From positions 1 to 5,226 of the forward strand of contig JAGBGB010000090.1 of NCBI GenBank assembly GCA_017936205.1: DNA of 5,226 nt, read 5' to 3'. Both the position numbers and the translations under genes were made by a program. Positions 1 to 5,226 of the stretch are shown here, in pieces. The notes under the pieces are model-generated. The model had not been told where the DNA came from, searched no databases, and saw only the letters and a list, made by a program, of their open reading frames with translations. Origin of the DNA: Oscillospiraceae bacterium. Lineage in GTDB: Bacteria; Bacillota; Clostridia; Oscillospirales; Oscillospiraceae. Position 1 is the stretch's first letter, and each line of letters opens with the position of its first letter.

Positions 1-378
1 CCGGGCTTCCGCGCACTCAGAGAGTTAGAGGTAAAGTCGCCCTTACGGGACTATGGTCTCAGCAAGGATGAAATTCGCCGTCTGAGCAAAGAGGCAGGGC
101 TGTTCACCCACACCAAGGCTGCCTATGCCTGTCTTGCGACCCGAATCCCTACAGGGGAGGAGCTGACTGCTGAAAAGTTGAAGCGAACGGAAGCTGCCGA
201 AGGTTTTTTATATGATTTAGGCTTCCGTGATTTTCGTATCCGCTGCCATAACGGAACCGCAAGACTACAAATCAAAGAAGCTCAATTCCCTCTTTATTAT
301 AGTAATAAGGCGCAGATCATGGAGACGCTGGGAAAGCGATATTCTTCCATAATACCGGAACCGGAGGTTCGAGCATGA
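1..378 (+). CDS. larE: LarE, ATP-dependent sacrificial sulfur transferase (3' part, truncated by window edge)
   Basis: This is the C-terminal 125 residues of LarE (family length about 270), open from the first base in frame 1. LarE is a cytoplasmic PP-loop enzyme that adenylates pyridinium-3,5-biscarboxylic acid mononucleotide (P2CMN) and converts its two carboxylates to thiocarboxylates for the nickel-pincer cofactor. Visible family signatures are RALRELEVKSPLR near the start, the Cys motif YACLATRIPTG (fragment residues 42-52) and RIRCHNGTARLQI (79-91). The spacing R48, E67, R79, R81 matches Arg181, Glu200, Arg212 and Arg214 of Lactiplantibacillus plantarum LarE as I recall that sequence. 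The single motif Cys (C44, codon at 130-132) falls one position after Cys176 in that alignment, and the position of Asp231 appears to be Leu. The N-terminal SGGxDS ATP loop lies outside the window. The stop overlaps the larB start by ATGA. The family call is confident; the sulfur-donor chemistry is not settled. Confidence 0.93.
   Translation, partial: PGFRALRELEVKSPLRDYGLSKDEIRRLSKEAGLFTHTKAAYACLATRIPTGEELTAEKLKRTEAAEGFLYDLGFRDFRIRCHNGTARLQIKEAQFPLYYSNKAQIMETLGKRYSSIIPEPEVRA
363..367 (+). promoter_or_regulatory. Ribosome binding site of larB inside the end of larE
   Basis: GGAGG lies 7 nt before the ATG at 375, within the last larE codons. It fixes the larB start and, with the ATGA overlap at 375-378, suggests translational coupling of larE and larB. 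Confidence 0.85.
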
Positions 379-1127
379 ATGAAGTCAGAAAGATATTAAC
401 CGCCGTCAGGGATGGCACTATGGATGTGGAGGATGCTCTTCAGAAGCTGAAGCTACAGCCCTTCGAGGATCTGGGCTATGCAAAGGTCGATCTGCACAGG
501 AAGGTTCGTCAGGGTACTGCCGAGGTTATCTACGGCGCAGGTAAAACTCCGGAGCAGATCATAGGCATTACCAATAATATGCAGAAAAACGGGCAAAAGA
601 CGATTTTGATCACCCGCCTATCTGCCGAAAGTGCAGCTATCATTCAGAAGGCGCTACCGCTGGAGTATCACAAATCCGCCGGTATCGGCATCATAGGTTC
701 CCTCCCCCCTGCTGACGGCATCGGAAAAATTCTGGTCATGACCGGAGGTACCAGTGATATCCCTGTTGCAGAGGAAGCAGCCCTCACTGCGGAGGCTCTG
801 GGAAACGAGGTGGTCAGACTCTACGATGTAGGTGTAGCAGGGATCCACCGTCTGCTGTCCCACATGGAGCTGATCATGTCTGCATCAGTGATCATAGCCA
901 TTGCCGGCATGGAGGGTGCTCTTGCCAGTGTCGTGGGGGGCTTGGCAGATTGTCCTATCATTGCTGTCCCAACCAGCGTAGGCTATGGCGCTGCCTTCCA
1001 GGGCCTTGCTGCTCTGCTGTCTATGCTGAATTCCTGTGCCAGCGGTGTTGGCGTGGTGAACATCGACAACGGCTTCGGTGCAGGCTATTTGGCAGCCATG
1101 ATCAATCACATGGAGGCAAAGGCATGA
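375..1127 (+). CDS. larB: LarB, NaAD carboxylase/hydrolase of nickel-pincer cofactor synthesis
   Basis: This is a 250-residue cytoplasmic protein of normal family length. LarB carboxylates nicotinic acid adenine dinucleotide at C5 of the pyridine ring and hydrolyses the phosphoanhydride to give P2CMN, the substrate of LarE. The N-terminal helical segment (about residues 1-60) contains the family motif DLHRKVRQGTAEVIYGAGKT (39-58). The rest is a PurE/AIR-carboxylase-like alpha/beta domain with VMTGGTSDIPVAEEA (121-135), YDVGVAGIHRL (150-160), IAGMEGALASVVGGL (176-190) and PTSVGYGA (199-206). Cys221 in NSCASGVGVVNIDNGFGAG matches the catalytic cysteine number reported for L. plantarum LarB. The ATG at 375 is preferred because of the GGAGG 7 nt upstream. 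The gene overlaps larE by 4 nt and larC by 4 nt, so it is the middle gene of an operon. It appears intact. Confidence 0.96.
   Translation: MNEVRKILTAVRDGTMDVEDALQKLKLQPFEDLGYAKVDLHRKVRQGTAEVIYGAGKTPEQIIGITNNMQKNGQKTILITRLSAESAAIIQKALPLEYHKSAGIGIIGSLPPADGIGKILVMTGGTSDIPVAEEAALTAEALGNEVVRLYDVGVAGIHRLLSHMELIMSASVIIAIAGMEGALASVVGGLADCPIIAVPTSVGYGAAFQGLAALLSMLNSCASGVGVVNIDNGFGAGYLAAMINHMEAKA
1112..1116 (+). promoter_or_regulatory. Ribosome binding site of larC inside the end of larB
   Basis: GGAGG lies 7 nt before the ATG at 1124. The open frame extends upstream to 950, but that part lies entirely inside larB in another frame. This site and the ATGA overlap at 1124-1127 place the larC start at 1124. 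Confidence 0.85.
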
Positions 1128-2332
1128 AAACCATTTACTTCGATTGCTCTATGGGGGCTGCAGGAGATATGCTGGCAGCTGCCCTTCTGGAATTACTGCC
1201 CGATCCTGCCCGATTTATAGAAGAATTCAATTCTATCGGGCTACCTCATACCCTCTGCTCTGCAGAGCCCTCTGTGAAGTGTGGGATCCGTGGTACTCAT
1301 TTTTCCGTAAAAGTCCATAATACCGAAGAGGATGAGCACCTTCACGATCACAGCCATAACCATCACCACGGTCATGAGCACGATCATCACCACCATCATG
1401 AACACAGTTCTCCGGCTCATATTGAGCATCAGCTCTCTCACCTAAGCATCCCCGAGGAGGTACGGAGGGATGTCTCTGCAGTATATGCTCTTCTGGCAGA
1501 GGCTGAAAGCCATGTTCACGGCATTCCTGTAGATCAGATCCATTTCCACGAGGTCGGCACCTTAGATGCGCTGGCAGACATTACCGCCGTGTGTATGCTG
1601 ATCCATAAGCTGAAGCCGGATCGGATCCTTGCCTCCCCTGTTCATGTGGGCAGCGGTCAGGTTCGCTGTGCCCACGGAATTCTCCCGGTGCCTGCTCCGG
1701 CTACTGCAAAGCTCCTTCAAGGCATTCCTATTTATAGTGGGGATATGAAAGGCGAGCTCTGCACACCCACAGGAGCAGCCCTGCTGAAGCACTTTGTACA
1801 GGACTTCCTTCCTATGCCGACTATGACGATTTCTGCCATAGGCTACGGTATGGGCAAAAAGGACTTCCCCGCTGCCAACTGTGTTCGCAGTATTCTGGGT
1901 GAGGACTGCTCCAAGACTGAGGACATTATAGAGCTGTCCTGTAATCTGGACGATATGACAGGAGAAATGATCGGCTTCGCAACAGAGCTGCTTATGGAAC
2001 AAGGTGCCCTTGATGTTTTTACCATTCCCATTGGCATGAAGAAGAATCGTCCCGGGATCCTGCTTTGTGTGCTATGCCGGGAGCAGCTTCGGGAACACAT
2101 GGTAGAGCTTCTGTTCCGCCATACCTCCACCTTGGGCATCCGAGAGCAGAGCTGCCACCGCTACACGTTGGAGCGGTCCCTTGATCGCATTGACACAAAT
2201 TACGGCGCCCTGAGACGGAAGCACGCAACGGGCTACGGCGTTTCCCGCTGCAAATACGAGTATGACGATCTGGCACAGCTCGCAAGAGAAAACAAGGTCT
2301 CCATTTCAGAGATTCTAAAAGAACTTCCCTAA
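1124..2332 (+). CDS. larC: LarC, nickel-pincer cofactor nickel insertase (CTP-dependent cyclometallase), single-frame form
   Basis: This 402-residue protein inserts Ni(II) into P2TMN in a CTP-dependent cyclometallation, the last step of NPN cofactor synthesis. The N-terminus MKTIYFDCSMGAAGDM (1-16) is the family hallmark. Residues 72-102 are a His-rich stretch (15 His among residues 72-94), probably nickel-binding. HFHEVGTLDALADI (140-153) belongs to the LarC1 part. The C-terminal LarC2 cyclometallase domain contains LDDMTGE (275-281), GALDVFTIPIGMKKNRPG (up to residue 311) and a closing segment YEYDDLAQLA. In L. plantarum larC is divided into larC1 and larC2 and joined by programmed frameshifting; here both parts are in one frame and no shift is needed. 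The ATG at 1124 is chosen over the longer open frame because it has an SD, overlaps larB by ATGA and starts exactly at the family N-terminus. A terminator follows 7 nt after the stop. Confidence 0.95.
   Translation: MKTIYFDCSMGAAGDMLAAALLELLPDPARFIEEFNSIGLPHTLCSAEPSVKCGIRGTHFSVKVHNTEEDEHLHDHSHNHHHGHEHDHHHHHEHSSPAHIEHQLSHLSIPEEVRRDVSAVYALLAEAESHVHGIPVDQIHFHEVGTLDALADITAVCMLIHKLKPDRILASPVHVGSGQVRCAHGILPVPAPATAKLLQGIPIYSGDMKGELCTPTGAALLKHFVQDFLPMPTMTISAIGYGMGKKDFPAANCVRSILGEDCSKTEDIIELSCNLDDMTGEMIGFATELLMEQGALDVFTIPIGMKKNRPGILLCVLCREQLREHMVELLFRHTSTLGIREQSCHRYTLERSLDRIDTNYGALRRKHATGYGVSRCKYEYDDLAQLARENKVSISEILKELP
1337..1429 (+). other. His-rich low-complexity segment within larC (putative nickel-binding region)
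   Basis: LarC residues 72-102 are mostly CAT/CAC codons alternating with Asp, Glu, Asn, Ser and Gly, including a run of five His. Such segments are common in LarC and other nickel-handling proteins, where they bind or store Ni. That role here is inferred from composition alone. Confidence 0.85.
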
Positions 2333-2339
2333 CTCAAGA

Positions 2340-2376
2340 AGCGGTTCCGCTTGGGATATCCCCAAACGGAACCGCT
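2340..2376. terminator. Intrinsic terminator between convergent larC and branching enzyme genes
   Basis: The arms at 2340-2355 and 2361-2376 pair at 15 of 16 positions, with one C-A mismatch (2350/2366), around a 5-nt loop. On the + strand the hairpin is followed by a T-rich stretch (12 T in 2377-2395), fitting a terminator for larEBC, whose last stop ends at 2332. On the - strand the sequence after the hairpin (TCTTGAGTT) is a poorer U-tract, so termination of the branching enzyme transcript is plausible but weaker. It lies in the 61-bp gap between the two stop codons. Confidence 0.78.
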
Positions 2377-2393
2377 GTCTTATTCGTATTGTT

Positions 2394-4385
2394 TTAGGGG
2401 AGAATGACCTTCTCCGTCAGAGCCACAGCAGTTCTTGCAGGGAGATACAGCTCCAAATAATGCTTGCCGTCAAAGAGCTTGGTGGGATACTTCATATGGC
2501 GGATCTGCTGCCAGCCACCGTACTTCCCATCGTCTGTGCAAAGGCTGACTCTGTACTCGCCGGGATTGGGAACCGGGATCAGCACATGCTCAAGGGATCG
2601 GTCCGGGTGGAAATTGAAAGCAAACACAAGCCCCTTGCGATAAAATGCCAATATCTTCTCTGGTTGCTTGTTCAGAAGCAGATCTCCCATACGCTGGGTA
2701 AAAAGCTTATTCCGCTTAACCAGTCGAATCATATCACGGTCAAAGGCGCTGAGCCACTGATATTTCAGCTCCTCGTTCTCCTTCAGACTCCACTGTCTGC
2801 GGCAGTAGTGGAAACTCCAGCCGTTGCCCTCTCGGGGGAAGTCGATCCATTCGGGATGCCCGAACTCATTGCCCATGAAGTTCAGGTATGCCTCTCCCCC
2901 TGCAGCAATGGTAAACAGGCGAATCATCTTATGCAACGCAATGGCACGATCGATCGAAGGATTATGGCAGTCCTTGTGCATATCCGTATACATTGCGGCA
3001 TCTGCCAAACGGAAGATCAGAGTCTTGTCCCCTACCAGTGCCTGATCGTGACTCTCTACATAGGCAACAGAATTCTCGCCGGGACGGCGGAGGCACATTT
3101 CACACCAGAGTTGGAACACATCCCATTGCTCATCCGTCTTCTCCTTGACGGTTCTGATCCACAGATCCGGCAGCCCCATGGCAAGACGGTAGTCGAAGCC
3201 CATGCCACCTTCTTCAATAGGCAGGCACATTCCGGGCATACCGGACATATCCTCGGCAATGGTGATCGCTTTAGGCTTGACCTGTCGGATCAGCTCATTG
3301 GCAAGCTGCAAATAAGTAATTGCCTCCACATGAGTGTTATAAGAAAAATACTTGCTGTCATGATCGAAGCTCACACCCAAACCGTGATCATGGTAAAGCA
3401 TGGAGGTCACACCGTCGAAACGGAAGCCGTCAAAATGATACTCCTCCATCCAGAACTTCAGATTACTAAGAAGGAAGTGGAGCACCTCTGTTTTCCCGTA
3501 GTTGAAGCACTTCGTGCCCCATGCAGGATGGTCTCCCTTAGAGCCTGCATGGAAGAATTGCCATTCTGTTCCGTCGAAGCAGTTGATGCCCTCGGCTGTA
3601 TTTTTCACGGCATGGGAATGTACCAGATCCAGGAGAACTCGGATCTTCATTCCGTGGGCTTTATTCACCAGATACTTCAGATCCTCAGGCGTACCGAACC
3701 AAGAGGAGGCTGCATAGAAATTAGACACCTGATAACCAAAGGAGCCGTAGTAGGGATGCTCCATGATCGCCATGAGCTGAATGGTATTATAGCCGGCATC
3801 CTTCACCCGGGGCAGGATCAGATCCGCAAACTCCCGATAGCTTCCCACTCTGCCCTCCTCCTGGGCCATGCCTACGTGTGCCTCATAGATCAGCAGCGTG
3901 TCCTCGGGGCGGAATCCCTTGTCCGTCCACGGGAAGGTCTTATGATCATCCTCCACTTCACAGGTAAAGCTACAGTTATTGGGATCCTGCACCACCCGTC
4001 TGGCATAAAGAGGAATGTGTTCTGTTCGGGTCAGATTAGCATCTACTACGGTCTTGACCTTACAGCCCTGCCAGAGAGCCTGATCCCCTTCAAGGATCAG
4101 CTCCCAATTCCCGTTGCCGATTTTCTGCAAGGGATGGGATGTGGGATTCCAGTGATTAAAATCTCCCATAAGATAGAGCTGGTAAGCAGAGGGTGCCCAC
4201 TCACGGTAGACCCATTTCCCATCCAAATGGTGAATACCATAGTAATGGTGCGCATTGGCAAAATCATACAGCCTCTGTCCGTCGGGAACAAGTCGTGCCT
4301 TGGTATCACGGTACAATTGCATACGATAAGCTATGTCCCCTTCGTAACCTTGAAGCTGGGGATTATAATCCAGCAGTTTATACAT
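2394..4385 (-). CDS. glgB: 1,4-alpha-glucan branching enzyme, eukaryote-like GH13 type
   Basis: This 663-residue cytoplasmic enzyme forms alpha-1,6 branches in glycogen by cutting and transferring alpha-1,4 glucan segments. An N-terminal CBM48-like domain (about residues 48-140, with YREWAPSAYQLYLMGDFNHWN) precedes the GH13 barrel. All four GH13 regions are present: DLVHSHA (253-259), GFRFDGVTSMLY with nucleophile Asp324, TIAEDMSGMP with acid/base Glu378, and YVESHDQAL with Asp447. NFMGNEFGHPEWIDFPREGNGW (502-523) and the C-terminal beta domain follow the animal, fungal and plant enzyme pattern rather than classical bacterial GlgB. The frame is open to 4499, but the ATG at 4385 is chosen because it has AAGGGGGT 7 nt upstream, the family N-terminus starts there, and the upstream part contains the promoter. 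It is a monocistronic gene with no glgA, glgC or glgP beside it. It uses no TTA, CTA or TCA codons, unlike all neighbours. The general function is confident; subfamily GH13_8 is inferred from motifs. Confidence 0.95.
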   Translation of the reverse strand: MYKLLDYNPQLQGYEGDIAYRMQLYRDTKARLVPDGQRLYDFANAHHYYGIHHLDGKWVYREWAPSAYQLYLMGDFNHWNPTSHPLQKIGNGNWELILEGDQALWQGCKVKTVVDANLTRTEHIPLYARRVVQDPNNCSFTCEVEDDHKTFPWTDKGFRPEDTLLIYEAHVGMAQEEGRVGSYREFADLILPRVKDAGYNTIQLMAIMEHPYYGSFGYQVSNFYAASSWFGTPEDLKYLVNKAHGMKIRVLLDLVHSHAVKNTAEGINCFDGTEWQFFHAGSKGDHPAWGTKCFNYGKTEVLHFLLSNLKFWMEEYHFDGFRFDGVTSMLYHDHGLGVSFDHDSKYFSYNTHVEAITYLQLANELIRQVKPKAITIAEDMSGMPGMCLPIEEGGMGFDYRLAMGLPDLWIRTVKEKTDEQWDVFQLWCEMCLRRPGENSVAYVESHDQALVGDKTLIFRLADAAMYTDMHKDCHNPSIDRAIALHKMIRLFTIAAGGEAYLNFMGNEFGHPEWIDFPREGNGWSFHYCRRQWSLKENEELKYQWLSAFDRDMIRLVKRNKLFTQRMGDLLLNKQPEKILAFYRKGLVFAFNFHPDRSLEHVLIPVPNPGEYRVSLCTDDGKYGGWQQIRHMKYPTKLFDGKHYLELYLPARTAVALTEKVILP

Positions 4386-4390
4386 AACAA

Positions 4391-4399
4391 TACCCCCTT
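4391..4399 (-). promoter_or_regulatory. Ribosome binding site of the branching enzyme gene
   Basis: On the - strand AAGGGGGTA lies with its G-run ending 7 nt before the ATG at 4385. It decides the start against the in-frame ATG at 4499, which would put the promoter inside the gene. Confidence 0.8.
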
Positions 4400-4415
4400 G
4401 GGTTTTATCTATCCT

Positions 4416-4428
4416 ATTATCGGATAAT
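4416..4428. promoter_or_regulatory. Perfect 13-bp palindrome at the predicted branching enzyme transcription start (possible operator)
   Basis: ATTATC-G-GATAAT is a perfect 6+1+6 inverted repeat 3 bp downstream of the -10 box on the - strand, overlapping the expected transcription start (around 4425). Its position would let a dimeric repressor block initiation. The arms are short and AT-rich, and no regulator gene is in the window, so the operator role is inference. Confidence 0.4.
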
Positions 4429-4431
4429 TGT

Positions 4432-4460
4432 ATTATAGTACAAGAGGTACAAACTTTCAA
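4432..4460 (-). promoter_or_regulatory. Sigma-70-type promoter of the branching enzyme gene
   Basis: On the - strand a -35 box TTGAAA (4455-4460) and a perfect -10 box TATAAT (4432-4437) are separated by exactly 17 bp. The -10 box ends 46 bp before the ATG at 4385. The match is close to consensus, suggesting strong basal transcription unless it is repressed. Confidence 0.85.
4438..4452. repeat. Direct repeat GTACAA-GAG-GTACAA in the branching enzyme promoter spacer
   Basis: Two identical 6-bp copies (4438-4443 and 4447-4452) with a 9-bp period fill most of the spacer between the -35 and -10 boxes. On the - strand it reads TTGTAC twice. It may be a protein-binding site or chance; nothing in the window decides this. 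Confidence 0.5.
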
Positions 4461-4541
4461 GCCCCACATTTTCCCTCTTCTCATTTGGAGGCAGTTCATT
4501 TGACCGATATGTGAAGGGGACTTCCATTCTCTCTGTATTTA

Positions 4542-4550
4542 TGCTATGAT
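4542..4550 (+). promoter_or_regulatory. Extended -10 promoter of the metallopeptidase gene
   Basis: TGC-TATGAT (TATGAT at 4545-4550) matches an extended -10 element. A -35 at 17-bp spacing would be TTCCAT (4522-4527), which is weak, as is usual when the TGn extension is present. The start codon is 33 bp downstream. It is divergent from the branching enzyme promoter, whose -35 box lies 61 bp from the candidate -35 here. Confidence 0.6.
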
Positions 4551-4570
4551 GTCAAAAAAACAAATACAAG

Positions 4571-4577
4571 AAAGGGG
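4571..4577 (+). promoter_or_regulatory. Ribosome binding site of the metallopeptidase gene
   Basis: AAAGGGG ends 6 nt before the ATG at 4584. The G-rich form resembles the AAGGGGG site of the branching enzyme gene rather than the GGAGG of the lar genes. Confidence 0.75.
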
Positions 4578-4583
4578 ATACCC

Positions 4584-5162
4584 ATGAGAAAACACGGCTT
4601 GGATTTTTGTCTCGATGCAGAATTAACGATTGTGCATAGTGATCGGAAAACAATAGCGATACAGCTTAGTCCCAAAGGGATCACCTTACGGGCACCCGTA
4701 GCCATGACAGATCGTGAAGCCATAGACTTTCTGCGAAAAAAGCGGAGCTGGGTAGAGAGTCATTATAAGAAATTCAAAGCTTCGGATCCATCAGAAGTCA
4801 AAGAGCCCTTCACCTTCTCAGAGCTTCAGGAGCTTGGACAGAAGGCACTTGAACTGATTCCGCAACGGGTGCGACACTATGCCCCTCAGGTAGGTGTGAC
4901 CTATGGCTCCATTACCATCCGCAATCAGCGCAGCCGCTGGGGCAGCTGCTCCTCCAAAGGAAACCTGAATTTTAACTGTCTGCTGATGCTGTTTCCCTTA
5001 GAAGTCATCGACAGCGTGGTAGTCCACGAGCTCTGCCATCGGAAGCATATGAACCATTCGGCACAATTCTACGCAGAGGTCTACCGTGTCCTTCCGGACT
5101 ACGATCGATACCACCGCATCCTCAAGGAACAAGGTCCATCACTCATCGCCCGCCTACCCTGA
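4584..5162 (+). CDS. YgjP-like (DUF45/SprT-like) zinc metallopeptidase-domain protein
   Basis: This 192-residue protein of typical YgjP/DUF45 length is probably cytoplasmic, with no signal peptide or membrane segment seen. The metallopeptidase core holds the zinc motif HELCH (His148, Glu149, His152) followed by KHMNHSAQFY, whose His158 is the likely third metal ligand. The upstream family block QRSRWGSCSSKGNLNFN (115-131) is also present, as is an N-terminal beta-rich region with LSPKGITLRAP (28-38). The cellular substrate of this family is poorly known, so I give no pathway. The ATG at 4584 is supported by AAAGGGG at 4571-4577, 6 nt upstream, and by the extended -10 promoter. The gene looks monocistronic, is complete, and has no visible link to its neighbours. 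It could equally be annotated as an M48-family or SprT-domain protein. Confidence 0.92.
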   Translation: MRKHGLDFCLDAELTIVHSDRKTIAIQLSPKGITLRAPVAMTDREAIDFLRKKRSWVESHYKKFKASDPSEVKEPFTFSELQELGQKALELIPQRVRHYAPQVGVTYGSITIRNQRSRWGSCSSKGNLNFNCLLMLFPLEVIDSVVVHELCHRKHMNHSAQFYAEVYRVLPDYDRYHRILKEQGPSLIARLP

Positions 5163-5189
5163 CCCCAATCATTCCGATTTATCGTACCA

Positions 5190-5226
5190 TTCGTAGGGGC
5201 GCGCCTTGGGCGTCCGACACCCACCA
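5190..5226. repeat. Possible edge of a dispersed GC-rich intergenic repeat
   Basis: After the AT-richer flank, TTCGTAGGGGCGCGCC begins a GC-rich segment containing the 8-bp palindrome GGCGCGCC (5198-5205) and a small hairpin: TGGGCGT (5207-5213), loop CCG, ACACCCA (5217-5223), with one C-A mismatch. Sequences starting CGTAGGGGCG are, from memory, frequent intergenic repeats in Clostridia. The window ends before the full unit can be seen, so this is tentative. Confidence 0.35.

Noticed and set aside
178..378. Separate 66-residue gene starting at TTG 178
   Set aside because: The same frame is open from base 1 and the upstream residues match LarE, so this is the tail of larE rather than a gene of its own.
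950..1123. 58-codon N-terminal extension of larC
   Set aside because: It lies wholly inside larB in another frame, is Cys/Arg-rich without family similarity, and the ATG at 1124 has its own SD and the family N-terminus.
1241..1441. - strand frame encoding a hydrophobic Met/Val-rich peptide resembling a membrane segment
   Set aside because: It is the reverse complement of the His-rich part of larC: CAT and CAC read backwards as ATG and GTG. There is no independent support for a gene.
2019..2285. - strand frames inside larC (1562-2285)
   Set aside because: They are shadows of a well-conserved LarC2 region, with no ribosome binding site or recognisable product.
2460..4427. 655-codon open frame on the + strand opposite the branching enzyme gene
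   Set aside because: It runs in exact register with the real gene and exists only because TTA, CTA and TCA codons are absent there. Its translation shows no recognisable domain, while the - strand protein matches its family end to end.
4386..4499. 38-codon N-terminal extension of the branching enzyme
   Set aside because: It contains the near-consensus promoter and the SD for the ATG at 4385, and does not resemble the family.
5190..5226. tRNA 3' end, suggested by CCACCA at the window end
   Set aside because: No acceptor stem, T-loop or anticodon arm can be built from the preceding bases.

Overview
The window looks like chromosomal DNA from a Gram-positive anaerobe of the class Clostridia, most likely a gut-type species (inference). 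The reasons are the strong GGAGG-type ribosome binding sites, roughly even GC content, genes packed with ATGA overlaps, a lar nickel-cofactor cluster, and a branching enzyme of the eukaryote-like type that is also found in gut Firmicutes. No phage, transposon, CRISPR or RNA gene is visible.

Positions 1-2332 (+ strand) hold three tightly coupled genes in the order larE (3' part only, cut by the window edge), larB and larC. Together they make the nickel-pincer nucleotide (NPN) cofactor used by lactate racemase LarA and related racemases and epimerases. LarB carboxylates and hydrolyses nicotinic acid adenine dinucleotide, LarE adds two sulfurs, and LarC inserts nickel using CTP. Each junction is an ATGA overlap with GGAGG 7 nt upstream of the next start. 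larC is one uninterrupted frame with a long His-rich stretch. The apoenzyme gene larA is not in the window. A hairpin at 2340-2376 closes the operon.

Positions 2394-4385 (- strand) hold a solitary 1,4-alpha-glucan branching enzyme of the eukaryote-like type, convergent with larC. It has a near-consensus promoter, with a perfect 13-bp palindrome at the expected transcription start and a direct repeat in the promoter spacer. It uses no TTA, CTA or TCA codon in 663 codons, unlike every neighbour.

Positions 4584-5162 (+ strand) hold a YgjP-type zinc metallopeptidase gene, divergent from the branching enzyme gene, with its own extended -10 promoter. The last 64 bases are non-coding and may contain the edge of a dispersed GC-rich repeat.

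Most of the window is recognisable housekeeping or metabolic sequence. I see no clearly new system. The points most worth checking are the LarE active-site differences, the codon use and promoter architecture of the branching enzyme gene, and the A-rich site in larC.
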